A stretch of DNA of 64,000 bases from Tuwongella immobilis (GTDB lineage: Bacteria; Planctomycetota; Planctomycetia; Gemmatales; Gemmataceae). Below the pieces are notes generated by a model, which was not told the origin of the DNA, searched no databases, and saw only the letters and a program-made list of their open reading frames with translations. Position numbers and translations under genes: made by a program. Of the stretch, positions 1 through 9,621 are shown piece by piece. The stretch covers positions 2,518,920 through 2,582,919 of the forward strand of contig NZ_LR593887.1 of assembly GCF_901538355.1 (NCBI RefSeq), read 5' to 3'. The first letter of the stretch is position 1. Every line of letters begins with the position of its first letter.

Positions 1-1794
1 GATTCCTCGGCGGCGGATCGGCAATTCCAGGCATTGTTGAACGCGCAAGACCCCTTCCGAGAGAAATTGGCGAATTTGATTGCTCAGCAATCGAAGGTCG
101 GGCAACGTCTCGACGCGGTCGCCCAAAAATACGAGCCCTTGCAGTCGAAAATCCAGCAAATGCAGATGGCGGATGCCCTGAAAAATGACAAAGCGCCGCC
201 GCAGGCCAAAGCGGAACCCACGAAGCAGCCTTTGACCCCGGAACAGATGCAAAAATTGTCCCCGGATGAACAAAAACAATTGGGGCAATTGCGTCAGGAA
301 CTCGCCGAGATTGCCGCGGAAGAGGCCAAGAATGAGGCCACTTCCAAAGAGTTGGCGAATGATTTGGCCAATCTTGCGAATCAGGCCCAAAAAACGCCGT
401 TGCTGGCGAAGGACCTGGCGGATGCGTTCGCCGATGCGCAGCAGCAATTTCAACAGCAGGCGGTGAGTCCCATTGGCGATCTCGTGCAGCAGCTCCGCAA
501 GGGAGCCAATCCGCAAGATGCGCCGGCGGATTCTCGCAAGTTGGATCAGCAATCGGATCGCATTCAGGCCAATTTGGAGTCGATGAAGCGTCAAATGGAT
601 GCGCTGGCAAACGCCCAGAAAAATTCGAAGAATGATCTCAACTCCGCGCTCCAGGCGTTCAAAAATGCCAAAGACCGCGAGCAAGCCAAGATGACCGCCA
701 ACGAATTGCAGGAACTCAAGGATTTCCTGAAGGGATTGCGGGAACAGTTGAAGCAATCGGAAAATTTGCAGGGGCAATTGGCGGATCAAACGAACGAAGC
801 CCCGAAGGAATCGCTGCCGAAGCTCGAAGGGGAGCAAGATCGATTGGAAGCGCAGACCGATCCGCAGTTGAATCAGGCCAAACAACTGCTCGACAAGAAT
901 CGGCTGGAACGCATCAAGCGGAATCTGAATCTGCCGGATGAGCCGTACGCGCGGGAGGGGCAAGAACGCATGGTTCCGCCCACCGAGGACGATACGCCTG
1001 AGGAGAAATCCAAGGACGCCAACGGCAAGAAACCCGCGAACGATCCCAATGCTCAGAAGCCGGCAAATGACCCCAATGCGGAAAAACCAGAAGATGAGGA
1101 TGCGACGCTGCAACCGGCGTTGAGTGGCGAGCGGCTGAAGCAGGATCCGCGATTTGCGAAGAAGCAGCGCCCCACGCCGAAGAAGCCGAACGATCCCAAC
1201 GCCAAAGCCGATCCCGAGGCCCAGCGTGCGGATCTGCAAGATCGCCAGGCGGAAAATCAGCAGGCGTTGCAGAATGCGCAACAGGCATTGCAGTCGGATG
1301 AAAATGCGGTGGACAATCTGCTGAATCAGTTGGAAGCGGCCACGCAAAAGGCGCAAGCCAATGCCCAAAAATCGCAACAGGCCAATGGGCAACCGATGCC
1401 GGGCGAACCGATGTCGGGCGAATCTGGTGATTCGGAATTGTCCCAGGCGATGGAAGAATTGAAGGATCTGCTCAATTCGCGAAAGTTGGCGGATGCCAAG
1501 CAGATGGCTCAACGGGCGAAACAACCCGGACAAGGCCAGCAAGCGAATCAGTCGCCGACACCGCCGCCCCCGGGACAGGCTCCGGTGGGCAATCTTCAGG
1601 GGAATCGGCCAGGCGAAATCACGGAAGCCGATCTCAGCAAGATCGACCTGCAAACGCGGGCGATTCTGCTGCAACTGCCACCGGTGGTCCGCGAAGAATT
1701 ATTGCAAGGCATGAAAGAACAGGGGCCGGAGGGATACCGTCGCTTCGTGGCGGATTATTTCAAACGGCTCAGCGATGCCCAACCGAAGCCGTGA
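1..1794 (+). CDS. Coiled-coil Gln/Ala-rich protein, 5' end outside window
   Basis: The reading frame is open from base 1, so the true start lies upstream; an in-frame TTG at 34 is not a convincing start. About 597 residues are visible. They are rich in Gln, Ala, Lys and Asp, with long heptad-like stretches that predict extended coiled coil. A disordered Pro/Asn/Asp-rich linker in the middle (about bases 1010-1230) carries repeats of the type PANDPNA. The last 50 residues contain a motif LPPxVREELLQ followed by GYRRFVADYF. A very similar motif ends the large coiled-coil membrane protein at 15076-18447, so this is probably a paralogue whose N-terminal membrane part is missing from the window. 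The VWA gene follows after 96 bp. Function unknown; a structural role in an envelope complex is inferred from context. Confidence 0.75.
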   Translation, partial: DSSAADRQFQALLNAQDPFREKLANLIAQQSKVGQRLDAVAQKYEPLQSKIQQMQMADALKNDKAPPQAKAEPTKQPLTPEQMQKLSPDEQKQLGQLRQELAEIAAEEAKNEATSKELANDLANLANQAQKTPLLAKDLADAFADAQQQFQQQAVSPIGDLVQQLRKGANPQDAPADSRKLDQQSDRIQANLESMKRQMDALANAQKNSKNDLNSALQAFKNAKDREQAKMTANELQELKDFLKGLREQLKQSENLQGQLADQTNEAPKESLPKLEGEQDRLEAQTDPQLNQAKQLLDKNRLERIKRNLNLPDEPYAREGQERMVPPTEDDTPEEKSKDANGKKPANDPNAQKPANDPNAEKPEDEDATLQPALSGERLKQDPRFAKKQRPTPKKPNDPNAKADPEAQRADLQDRQAENQQALQNAQQALQSDENAVDNLLNQLEAATQKAQANAQKSQQANGQPMPGEPMSGESGDSELSQAMEELKDLLNSRKLADAKQMAQRAKQPGQGQQANQSPTPPPPGQAPVGNLQGNRPGEITEADLSKIDLQTRAILLQLPPVVREELLQGMKEQGPEGYRRFVADYFKRLSDAQPKP

Positions 1795-1809
1795 TCGGCG
1801 GGTGATTCC

Positions 1810-1837
1810 GCGGGCCAGGCGTGGAAGCGTGGCCCGC
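1810..1837. repeat. 8-bp inverted repeat between first two genes
   Basis: GCGGGCCA at 1810-1817 is perfectly complementary to TGGCCCGC at 1830-1837, with a 12-base loop. No T tract follows on either strand, so it is not a classical intrinsic terminator. It lies in the only sizeable gap (96 bp) near the start of the cluster and could be an attenuator or an mRNA-stability hairpin. Confidence 0.4.
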
Positions 1838-1890
1838 ATCGTGGCGGCATGGGACAGCGATTGCAATTGGATCGGAAACGGTAGGCGAGC

Positions 1891-4293
1891 ATGCTCGATC
1901 AACTTCTGCGAATCATCGGCCTCGATGATGGCTTCATCGAGAATCTCAGCGATGTCACCTTTGCGGTGCAATCGCCGGTGATTCTCGCCGTGGGGTTGAT
2001 CGCGCTGGTGCCGGTGGCGATCTGGATTTACATCCGTCAGCGGGCCAACTTGCCCAGTGCGCCGTTGCCGCTGCGGATCACGCTGACTGCGACGCGAGTA
2101 TTCGTTCTGGCGTTGCTGATTGTGATGCTCGCGGGGCCGTATGCCCGTTTGCAATTGAAGAATGAGCGCAAACCGATTGTGGCCATGCTGTTCGATGCCT
2201 CGCAATCGATGGATTTGGAATCGGGGCCGTTCCCAGAGAGCGATGCGCGGAAGTTGGCGACCGCCGCCGGGTATCGTGCCAACGACGGGCCGATCGATTC
2301 CGAACTTCGCCGCGAATTCGATCGCAAAACCCGCCGAAAATTGGCCGAAACCGTGGTCACTGCCCAGCAGTCGGCCCTCCTGGAACCGCTGCGAAAATCC
2401 TATGAATTGCAGGCGTTCCGATTCGGTCGCGAACCCTCGCCGTTGGCGTTGGATTGGGCCAAACCGGAATTCGCGGAATGGAACGGCGCGGGCGATCGTG
2501 GGAGTTACTTGGGCACCGCGATTGGCCATGTGCTGAATGAGGCCGCGGGCCGACCCATCGCCGGGATTCTGCTGTTTAGCGATGGCGAAAATACCGGCGG
2601 CCGCTCGCCGTTGGAAGCCGCTCGCGCAGCCGGACTGAACAAAACGCCGATTTTTACCATCCCCACCGGCACCACCAATCGGCTCAAAGATATTGCAATT
2701 GTGGATGTTTCTACGTCGGGCCAGTTGACGATTGGCGACACGGGCAAAGTGGGCGTCACGCTGGAATCGCAGGGGTATGATAAGAAACTCGTCAAAGTCT
2801 TGCTCAAAGACGGTGATGGCAAAGTCTTGGATACCAAGGAGTTGAATCTCCTCGGCCGCGAGCAGCAGCAGATCGAATTGATGTTCAAGCCAACCGAAGC
2901 GGGAACACGGTATTTGACGGTGGAAGTACCGCCGCTGGTGGATGAAGATCTGAAATCGAATAACGCCGATGTGACCATGGTCCGCGTGACCGATGAGAAG
3001 CTGCGGATTTTGTACATCGAAGGTCTGCCGCGGTGGGATTATCGCTTTTTGAAAAACGCGATGATTCGGGACACGGGGCTTGCGGGGCGGGTGAATCCGG
3101 GGCCAGATCTGCTGTTGGAGGCGGAATGGCGGCGGCTTCCGGAGGCGAATCGCAACAATTTACCAATTTTGCCAAAAAATCTCGACGAAATTAGCCAGTA
3201 TCACACGATTGTGCTAGGGGATGCTTCCGCGAATGTGCTGACACCCGAACTCTGCGGGTTGATCGATCAGGCCGTTCGGGAGAAGGGGGTTGGGCTGATC
3301 GTGCAAGGGGGGCCGTTGGCGATGCCGCATCAAGCGAATGCGGTGTTGCAAGGATTGCTCCCCGTGCAGCTCGCCAGTGGGACTCGTGGGTTATTCGCCA
3401 ATGCCGCGCGGCAATTCCGAATCGAACTCTCGCCGGATGGCGCGATCCACGAAACCATGCGGCTGCATGATGACATTGGCCGCAACCAGAATACCTGGAA
3501 TGGGATGCTTCCATATCAATGGGCGGTGGCGGCGGTGCGGTTGCAGCCGGGGGCAACGGCACTGGCGGTGACGCCGCAGGTCGAAAACAATTACGGCAAG
3601 ATGCCGCTGATCGCATTTCACACCGTGGGGCAAGGTCGGGTGATGCTGGTCGGTACGGATTCGACTTGGCTGTGGCGGAAGAATGTCGCGGATCGATTCT
3701 TCTACAAGTTTTGGGGCCAATCGCTACGGTTCGTGGCGCGACGGGATCCGAAATTGGCATCGGTGAGCCGCATCGAGGTCAACCCGCTGAAGGCACAACC
3801 CAACGAGGAAGCTCGCATCGAAGTGATGGCGGTTCGTGCGGATGGGACCGTGTTGACCGATGCGAATGTCAATGTGCAAATCTTCGGGCCAAACTTGCAG
3901 ACGAGCGTCGTGCTGGCCGCCGATGCGAATGTCAAAGGACGCTACACGGGCACCTTCACGCCACCACGCGAGGGGGACTATCGGCTGACGTATTTGCCGG
4001 TAGGCAGCGTCGAAAAGCCTGTAGAATCTCGCATGAAAGTCATGCCCGCTCCGGAGGAATATCGTTATCCGAATGTCAATCGTTTGGCGCTGTCGCAGAT
4101 TGCGGGGGAATCGGGTGGGAAATTGGTGGAGCTGCCGGACTTGGCGACCATTCCCGGCTTTTTGAAGGGCGAAATCCGCACCACGCAACTGAAGCGGGAA
4201 AAAACGATTTGGGATAACTGGCTGTTTCTGAGCGTGTTGGTGGTGGTCTATTCTCTCGATGTCGGTCTGCGACGATTGGCAGGTCTTTCATGA
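1891..4293 (+). CDS. Membrane-anchored VWA / glutamine-amidotransferase-like protein
   Basis: 800 aa. Two hydrophobic segments near residues 30-48 and 63-82 are followed by a von Willebrand A-like domain starting at about residue 95. Its MIDAS motif is D102-A-S104-Q-S106 (DxSxS). A beta-sandwich-like middle region follows. Then comes a segment starting LRILYIEGLPRWDYRFL that resembles the GATase-like domain of planctomycete VWA proteins, but no catalytic Cys triad is evident. A final transmembrane helix lies at about 778-797. The same architecture is found in 12822-15044, with matching motifs (RI-YLEG-LRW, VILGD, WGQSLRF). The family is related to BatA/VWA proteins, which hold partner proteins through a metal site. 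The stop overlaps the next start as ATGA. The start is the first ATG in frame. Confidence 0.8.
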   Translation: MLDQLLRIIGLDDGFIENLSDVTFAVQSPVILAVGLIALVPVAIWIYIRQRANLPSAPLPLRITLTATRVFVLALLIVMLAGPYARLQLKNERKPIVAMLFDASQSMDLESGPFPESDARKLATAAGYRANDGPIDSELRREFDRKTRRKLAETVVTAQQSALLEPLRKSYELQAFRFGREPSPLALDWAKPEFAEWNGAGDRGSYLGTAIGHVLNEAAGRPIAGILLFSDGENTGGRSPLEAARAAGLNKTPIFTIPTGTTNRLKDIAIVDVSTSGQLTIGDTGKVGVTLESQGYDKKLVKVLLKDGDGKVLDTKELNLLGREQQQIELMFKPTEAGTRYLTVEVPPLVDEDLKSNNADVTMVRVTDEKLRILYIEGLPRWDYRFLKNAMIRDTGLAGRVNPGPDLLLEAEWRRLPEANRNNLPILPKNLDEISQYHTIVLGDASANVLTPELCGLIDQAVREKGVGLIVQGGPLAMPHQANAVLQGLLPVQLASGTRGLFANAARQFRIELSPDGAIHETMRLHDDIGRNQNTWNGMLPYQWAVAAVRLQPGATALAVTPQVENNYGKMPLIAFHTVGQGRVMLVGTDSTWLWRKNVADRFFYKFWGQSLRFVARRDPKLASVSRIEVNPLKAQPNEEARIEVMAVRADGTVLTDANVNVQIFGPNLQTSVVLAADANVKGRYTGTFTPPREGDYRLTYLPVGSVEKPVESRMKVMPAPEEYRYPNVNRLALSQIAGESGGKLVELPDLATIPGFLKGEIRTTQLKREKTIWDNWLFLSVLVVVYSLDVGLRRLAGLS

Positions 4294-5369
4294 TGCGACA
4301 CGTGATGATTCGCCGGGCCGGATTGGGCACCCTCGCCGCGTTGGGCATCGGCTGGGGAATCACCCGATGGGAGCCGGCGGTGGCCCAGCCGGTGAATCCG
4401 CCGCTGAACGCGCCAGTGGATGCGGTGCCGCTGACCGAATTGAAAATCGTCGATCAGGTGAACGCGGCGATTGACAAAGGATTGGAATACATCGCCAGCA
4501 AGCAGAAGAACGACGGCAGTTGGCATAACAACCATGCTGTCAACGGTTTAGCACTGCTGTCGTTCATGGGTCGGGGCAACGTGCCGGGCCGCGGGCGCTA
4601 TCCCGATGTGCTGGAGAAGGGGAAGAAATTCCTGCTCAACACGGCCAATCCGCAGACGGGCTACTTGTCATTCTCGACGATGTACGAGCATGGCTTGGCG
4701 ACTTTGGCATTGGCGGAAATGTACGGCATGGACCCCGATCCGGACCTGGAATTGAAGGTGCGGAAGGCCGTCGAGCTGATCGAGAAAACGCAGTCGCCGC
4801 GCGGCGGTTGGCGCTATTCGCCCTCGCCGGATAATCAGGATTTGAGCGTGACGGTGATGCAGATCGTCGCGCTACGGGCGGCCAGCAATGCCTCGATTCC
4901 GGTGAGCGAAAAGGTCATCAACAAGGCCGTCGATTATGTGCGGTCGTGTGCGCATCCCAACGGCGGATTTGGCTACGAAGGTCCGGGCCAAGGTCCGCAG
5001 ACCAGTGCTGCCGGGGTGCTGTCGCTGCAACTGCTCGGAAAATTCGATGACAAAAATTTGGCACCGACGATCGAATACCTCAACACCTTCCCCGTGAGTT
5101 GGAATGCGGCCGGGTGCCAATACTTCTATTACTTCCACTATTACGCCATTCAGGCCCAATATCAGACGGGTGGCAAACATTGGAACGAATGGCATCCGAA
5201 GGTTCGGGAACTCTTTCTGACGCATCAAAATCCGGACGGGAGTTGGGATCTGCCGCCGGGCACCGCCGAAAATGAGGGCGTTGTCGGTCCCAACAAAATC
5301 TATTGGACCGCGATGGCCTGCCTGGTGCTGGACATTTATCTGCACTTTCTGCCCGCGTATCAGCGGTAA
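4290..5369 (+). CDS. Secreted prenyltransferase/squalene-cyclase-like alpha-toroid protein
   Basis: 359 aa. The N-terminus (RRAGLGTLAALGIGWGITRW) is a signal peptide with Tat-like arginines, so the protein is probably exported. The body has repeated toroid motifs: DGSWHNNHAVNGLALLSF, RGGWRYSP, NGGFGYEGPGQGPQTSAAGVLSLQL and DGSWDLPPGT. These are the QW/GGF-type repeats of the squalene-hopene cyclase and prenyltransferase fold. The cyclase DxDD acid motif is not seen, so cyclase chemistry is unlikely. Such proteins are common in planctomycetes and are annotated only as prenyltransferase/squalene oxidase repeat proteins. It overlaps the previous VWA gene by 4 bp (ATGA), which suggests translational coupling. 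Confidence 0.8.
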   Translation: MMRHVMIRRAGLGTLAALGIGWGITRWEPAVAQPVNPPLNAPVDAVPLTELKIVDQVNAAIDKGLEYIASKQKNDGSWHNNHAVNGLALLSFMGRGNVPGRGRYPDVLEKGKKFLLNTANPQTGYLSFSTMYEHGLATLALAEMYGMDPDPDLELKVRKAVELIEKTQSPRGGWRYSPSPDNQDLSVTVMQIVALRAASNASIPVSEKVINKAVDYVRSCAHPNGGFGYEGPGQGPQTSAAGVLSLQLLGKFDDKNLAPTIEYLNTFPVSWNAAGCQYFYYFHYYAIQAQYQTGGKHWNEWHPKVRELFLTHQNPDGSWDLPPGTAENEGVVGPNKIYWTAMACLVLDIYLHFLPAYQR

Positions 5370-5389
5370 TCGAGTCAAGCGAGGGGATC

Positions 5390-6226
5390 ATGAACCAGAG
5401 CCGACATCGACGGATCGCGTGCTTCGGACTCGTGCTGGCGATGGTCGCGGCGCTGCGGTTGCCCGTTTGGGGAGAGCAGCCCGGTGCCACTGCGGATCCC
5501 GCCAAGACCGAAATGGGCGAGATTGTCGGCATGTTGGCCGAACCCAATCGGGTCAAGCAGATTTTTGCCATCGATCGCAGCCAAATTGATCGCAATTTAG
5601 AGAAGGCGGCGCGCATCATAATCGAACAGGGCACCATGCAGCCGGATGGCCGCTTCCGAATCCCGGTGGCGGTGGGCAAACGGGTGGATGTGGTGATCGA
5701 TCTGCGCGATGGGGGGCGAATCGAAGGCGTTCATTTGGGAGTGCGACGTTCGGATTTCGTCGAAGCCGATCCGCCGTTGACCAAATCCGAAGCGGAAAAA
5801 GTTCGCAAAGTCGCGCTAAAATTGAACGTCTTCGAGAACGAAATCGACATTCTTTCGCTCACCGGAAATGCGCAATACGCGGTTGCACTGTTGAACAAAC
5901 GACGCACCACGCCGTTTTACAATTCGCAACCCGGTGAGATCATTTGGCGGCTGGAAGTGTGGCGATTCGAGAAGCCCGAGGATGCGGAATATTGGCTCAA
6001 AGACCCGGAAGAACTGTTCGTGATTCACTACCGGGAACGATTGCCCGCGACGGAATACGCTCGCAAACGCATTCTGTTGGATGCGAAATTGGGCGGACTG
6101 CAACTAACACCGTCGCAGAAATCGATCGATGTGGGCACAATCGCGATCCCGGAATTGAAGCCCGGAATTCAGTTGCGAAATGCCCCGGCGGGGCCAGTCG
6201 AAAAGTCGGAATTTGATCCGCAGTAG
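5390..6226 (+). CDS. Secreted protein of unknown function
   Basis: 278 aa from ATG 5390, chosen because GAGGGG precedes it and because the residues that follow form a signal peptide (RRIACFGLVLAMVAALRLPVWG). An upstream in-frame start would overlap the previous gene. The mature part is mixed alpha/beta, with a region rich in basic and acidic residues; it mentions no family I recognise. Trp-containing segments such as EIIWRLEVWRFEKPEDAEYW may form a small folded domain. It sits 20 bp after the alpha-toroid gene and 43 bp before the DUF4159 gene, so it is very likely co-transcribed. Export to the periplasm is inferred from the signal peptide only. Confidence 0.7.
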   Translation: MNQSRHRRIACFGLVLAMVAALRLPVWGEQPGATADPAKTEMGEIVGMLAEPNRVKQIFAIDRSQIDRNLEKAARIIIEQGTMQPDGRFRIPVAVGKRVDVVIDLRDGGRIEGVHLGVRRSDFVEADPPLTKSEAEKVRKVALKLNVFENEIDILSLTGNAQYAVALLNKRRTTPFYNSQPGEIIWRLEVWRFEKPEDAEYWLKDPEELFVIHYRERLPATEYARKRILLDAKLGGLQLTPSQKSIDVGTIAIPELKPGIQLRNAPAGPVEKSEFDPQ

Positions 6227-6269
6227 CATCACGGTTTCGAGGAACGCTGGGAATGCAGGGAGTTCTGCG

Positions 6270-7787
6270 ATGACGCCTTGGAATCGTCGAAAATTTCTGG
6301 TGACCGGTACCGGAGCCGCCCTGACGCATTGGGTTGCGGATGCGACTCCAGGCGCCGCACAAGCGCAGCCGGCGGAGCGCAAACTCGGCACCTGTGGGCC
6401 ACCGCCGCGAAAGAATCCCGAACGGCAAGCGGCCGCGGAAGCCTTTCCCCCGCTTCCACTTCCGGCAGTTCCGTTGCGTCGCAGCGAGCCAAAAGCCGAA
6501 CCCGCGCCGCCACTCATGGCCGCCAAGCTGGAGTATGGCACGACCCAGGATTGGAATACCGATCCGGGCGATCTCGACTATTTGATGCGGCAAGTGCGTT
6601 CCGCGTTGGGATTGTGGTACGGCTGGAAAAATCTGAATATCAACGAATTGGTCGCACTGTATCAGACCGACAAGCGGCTGAAGATCCCCGCGTTGTACAT
6701 CAGCGGTCACGAGGCATTCCAGTTCACGCCACCCCAGCGCGATGCATTGCGGCAATATCTGCTGGATGGCGGCACGCTGTTCGGCGATGCCTGCTGCGGT
6801 CGCCCCGAGTTTGCCCAATCGTTCCAGACCGAAGTGCGGGCGATGTTCCCCGATCGCGGCTTGGATCCGCTCGAGTTGGATCATCCGTTGTTTCGGGCGT
6901 TTTACAAGTATTCCACGGTGAATTACATCGATTATCGCAATGGGGCGAAGGCGGAGTATGCCGGTCCGCCGCAGATGCTGGGGATGAATCTCGGCTGTCG
7001 CACGGCGATTGTCTTCACGCCGGCGGATATTTCGTGCGGCTGGGACGACCATACGCATCCCAGCGGGTTTCGCATGTTTCCCGGCGATGCCATGCGGCTG
7101 GGAATCAACCTGATTAGCTATGTGGCGGCGATGCGGAATTTGGCGGAAACGCAGGCATTTACCCGACAAATTCGGGCGAATCCGCAATCGCCACGCTCGC
7201 AATTCGTGCTCGCCCAACTCAAGCATCAAGGCGATTGGAACCCCGACCCCAACAGTACCTATCAGTGGTTGCGGCAGTTGGCCGGTGAAACGGCGTTGGC
7301 TGTGAGCTTCGATTTGAAGTATGTCGAACCGACCGAAGCGAAAATTGCACCGTATCCGTTTTTGTATTTGACCGGTTTCCGCGATCCAAAATTCTCCGCC
7401 GATGAACTGGCGGCGTTGCGGCGGCATTTGCAAGCCGGCGGCATGCTGTTCATCAATAACTGCTCGGGCTACAACGCCTTCGATCGGGCCATCCGCGAGA
7501 TGGTGCGCGGATTATTCCCGGATCAGAAAATGGCCACGCTCCCGGCCGATCATGAGCTATTTCGTGCGTTCGCACCGCTCAACGAAGCCCGCGATCGGCA
7601 AAGCGGTCAACCCCGTCCCGTGGAATTGGAAGCGATCAGCATTCGCAAACGGGCCGTGTTGATTTACTCCAAGAACGACATGATTACGCATCTGAAGCAG
7701 TTGAGCGATCCGTTCGGAAATGGTTATGACAGCGAGACTTGCAAGCAGTTGGCATTAAACCTGGTGGCGTACGCGCTTCAACACTGA
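6270..7787 (+). CDS. Tat-exported protein with two DUF4159 domains
   Basis: 505 aa from ATG 6270. Twin-arginine signal RRKFLVTGTGAALTHWV at residues 5-21. Two copies of a GATase-like DUF4159 domain follow, at about residues 85-290 and 310-500. Each has the pattern YISGHE/YLTGFRD, then an LRQYLLDGGTLFGDACCG or LRRHLQAGGMLFINNCSG block, then an MFPD/LFPD...DHPLFRAF or DHELFRAF block. The first copy conserves the CCG and DHPLF motifs better than the second. DUF4159 proteins are commonly found next to MoxR and VWA genes; their biochemical role is unknown. The gene lies 52 bp before the MoxR ATPase. The tandem duplication suggests that the two copies have diverged into different roles. Confidence 0.8.
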   Translation: MTPWNRRKFLVTGTGAALTHWVADATPGAAQAQPAERKLGTCGPPPRKNPERQAAAEAFPPLPLPAVPLRRSEPKAEPAPPLMAAKLEYGTTQDWNTDPGDLDYLMRQVRSALGLWYGWKNLNINELVALYQTDKRLKIPALYISGHEAFQFTPPQRDALRQYLLDGGTLFGDACCGRPEFAQSFQTEVRAMFPDRGLDPLELDHPLFRAFYKYSTVNYIDYRNGAKAEYAGPPQMLGMNLGCRTAIVFTPADISCGWDDHTHPSGFRMFPGDAMRLGINLISYVAAMRNLAETQAFTRQIRANPQSPRSQFVLAQLKHQGDWNPDPNSTYQWLRQLAGETALAVSFDLKYVEPTEAKIAPYPFLYLTGFRDPKFSADELAALRRHLQAGGMLFINNCSGYNAFDRAIREMVRGLFPDQKMATLPADHELFRAFAPLNEARDRQSGQPRPVELEAISIRKRAVLIYSKNDMITHLKQLSDPFGNGYDSETCKQLALNLVAYALQH

Positions 7788-7839
7788 TTCAACATTCGTT
7801 GCCGATTCGATTGCCGCACGAACAACAAAGGAACACGCC

Positions 7840-8907
7840 ATGACCACCAGTGCCAAGCCGAATCCGTTGATGGCGGGGCCGCTTTCCACGGCTGCCCCCA
7901 GTGCCAACGACCTCGACGCGATCAAGCGACTCGGCGAGGCCCGCACACGCTTGAAGTCGGAAATTGCGAAAGTGATTATCGGCCAAGAGCATATCGTCGA
8001 TGACCTGCTGACCGCGCTGTTTTCGCGTGGGCACTGCCTGATGATCGGCGTGCCGGGACTGGCGAAAACGCTCATGGTTCGCACGATCGCGCAAGCGATT
8101 GATCTCGGCTTCAATCGAATCCAGTTTACCCCGGATTTAATGCCGTCCGACATTACCGGCACCGACATCATCGAAGAAGATAAAGTCAACGGCGGCCGGA
8201 CGTTCCGATTCGTGCAGGGGCCCGTGTTTGCGAATATCCTGCTCGCGGACGAAATCAACCGCACCCCGCCGAAAACCCAAGCCGCCCTTCTGCAGGCCAT
8301 GCAAGAAGGGCAAGTGACGGTCAGCGGTCGCACCTACGACCTACCTCGCCCGTTCTTCGTGTTGGCGACGCAAAATCCGATTGAGCAAGAAGGCACCTAC
8401 CCATTGCCCGAAGCACAATTGGATCGATTTATGTTTGATATTCGCATTCGCTATCCCAAGCCGGAAGAGGAATTGGCGATTGCCAAGGCAACGACCTCCG
8501 ATCATGCCGTCGAGGTGTCGAAAATTCTCAACGGTAGCGAAATTCAACAGCTTCAGCAAATCGTGCGACGGCTCCCGATTAGCGACCATGTCGGCATGTA
8601 CGCCGTGAATTTGGCACGATCAACGCGCCCCGATGACGAGATTGCGCCCGCGTTCACGAAGAACTATGTGAGCTGGGGCGCTGGCACTCGGGCCGTGCAG
8701 TATTTGGTTCTGGGTGCGAAAGCTCGTGCGGCGATTTCGGGTGACTATCATGTCACGGTGGACCACGTCAAAGCCGTGGCTCCGCTGGTGTTGCGGCATC
8801 GGGTCATGACGAACTTCCAAGCGGAAGCCGAGGGAATTTCCCCGGATAAAATCGTCACGATGCTGCTGGAGCAGGTCACCCCGCCGAAAGCGGATGACTA
8901 TCGTTGA
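7840..8907 (+). CDS. moxR: MoxR-family AAA+ ATPase
   Basis: 355 aa. Walker A GVPGLAKT at residues 70-77, Walker B ILLADEIN at about 133-140, followed by [21 protein letters not shown], the MoxR signature that follows Walker B. Sensor and arginine-finger region around [26 protein letters not shown]. MoxR ATPases act as chaperones that insert cofactors into, or mature, partner proteins and usually sit beside DUF58 and VWA (BatA-like) genes. Here the DUF58 and BatA-like genes are the second and third genes downstream. The ATP-hydrolysing subunit should be cytoplasmic. Length is typical for the family (about 320-360 aa). Confidence 0.95.
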   Translation: MTTSAKPNPLMAGPLSTAAPSANDLDAIKRLGEARTRLKSEIAKVIIGQEHIVDDLLTALFSRGHCLMIGVPGLAKTLMVRTIAQAIDLGFNRIQFTPDLMPSDITGTDIIEEDKVNGGRTFRFVQGPVFANILLADEINRTPPKTQAALLQAMQEGQVTVSGRTYDLPRPFFVLATQNPIEQEGTYPLPEAQLDRFMFDIRIRYPKPEEELAIAKATTSDHAVEVSKILNGSEIQQLQQIVRRLPISDHVGMYAVNLARSTRPDDEIAPAFTKNYVSWGAGTRAVQYLVLGAKARAAISGDYHVTVDHVKAVAPLVLRHRVMTNFQAEAEGISPDKIVTMLLEQVTPPKADDYR

Positions 8908-8930
8908 CACTCCCGTGATGGGTGGTTGCC

Positions 8931-9602
8931 ATGCAGGTTTTCCTGGGAATTGTGCTGGTCGGTGGATTTTTCTATTGGGCGTATTGGTACAGCAAGAAAC
9001 TCGAACGCGAACGGTTGGAGGCGTTTCAGCAGTTTGCCGAGCAGTTGAAATTCGATTATCTCGGCGATGCCCCGGACGCCCCGGGAGATACCGACGATGC
9101 CGCACTCTATCTGTACACACACGGGAAGAATCAAAAGACCACGCATTTGATTCAAGGGCGAACTGAGACGTTGACGGTGTCGATGTTCGATTACAAGTAC
9201 ATCACCGGTGCGGGCAAAAATAAGCAAGCCTATCAGCAGACTGTGGTTGCGTTTGAATGGCATGAGCCGATTTTCCCGCGGATGGGCATGCGGCCGTATA
9301 CCTTCACTCGCAAGGTGGGGGCTTCCGTCTTCGGCGGAAATCGCACGATTTTCGAGTCGTTCCCCGCGTTCCAGAAACACTACTGGGTCGATGGCAACGA
9401 CCCGGACTATCTGCAACAGTGGCTGACGCTATCGATGATGGAATACTTTGTGGATCGACCCGGCTGGTGCGTCGAAATGGATGGCCAAGTCGTGCTGATT
9501 TATCAGGAAATGATCACCCAAGAGGCGAAAAATTTTCAATCGTTCTTTGACCAATGCTTTGCCATGTTTTCCATGTTCAAACAACGAGCGATTCCTGAAT
9601 AA
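8931..9602 (+). CDS. Small membrane-anchored protein of unknown function
   Basis: 223 aa from ATG 8931; a GTG at 8922 is an alternative. A single N-terminal membrane segment (VFLGIVLVGGFFYWAYWY, residues 3-20) is followed by a charged helix (SKKLERERLEAFQQFAEQ) and a soluble domain. The soluble domain contains FDYKYITGAGKNKQ followed by QQTVVAFEW, a recurrent pattern in uncharacterised bacterial membrane-proximal domains. The C-terminal part shows VDRPGWCVEMDGQVVLIYQE. No catalytic motif is recognised. It lies between the MoxR gene (23 bp) and the DUF58 gene (19 bp), so it is probably an accessory subunit of that module. Confidence 0.7.
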   Translation: MQVFLGIVLVGGFFYWAYWYSKKLERERLEAFQQFAEQLKFDYLGDAPDAPGDTDDAALYLYTHGKNQKTTHLIQGRTETLTVSMFDYKYITGAGKNKQAYQQTVVAFEWHEPIFPRMGMRPYTFTRKVGASVFGGNRTIFESFPAFQKHYWVDGNDPDYLQQWLTLSMMEYFVDRPGWCVEMDGQVVLIYQEMITQEAKNFQSFFDQCFAMFSMFKQRAIPE

Positions 9603-9621
9603 CCCTGGATGATGTGCAGTT

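Noticed and set aside
5997-7433. 478-residue minus-strand frame opposite the DUF4159 gene
   Set aside because: No domain, no start signal, and it lies inside a confirmed operon on the other strand.
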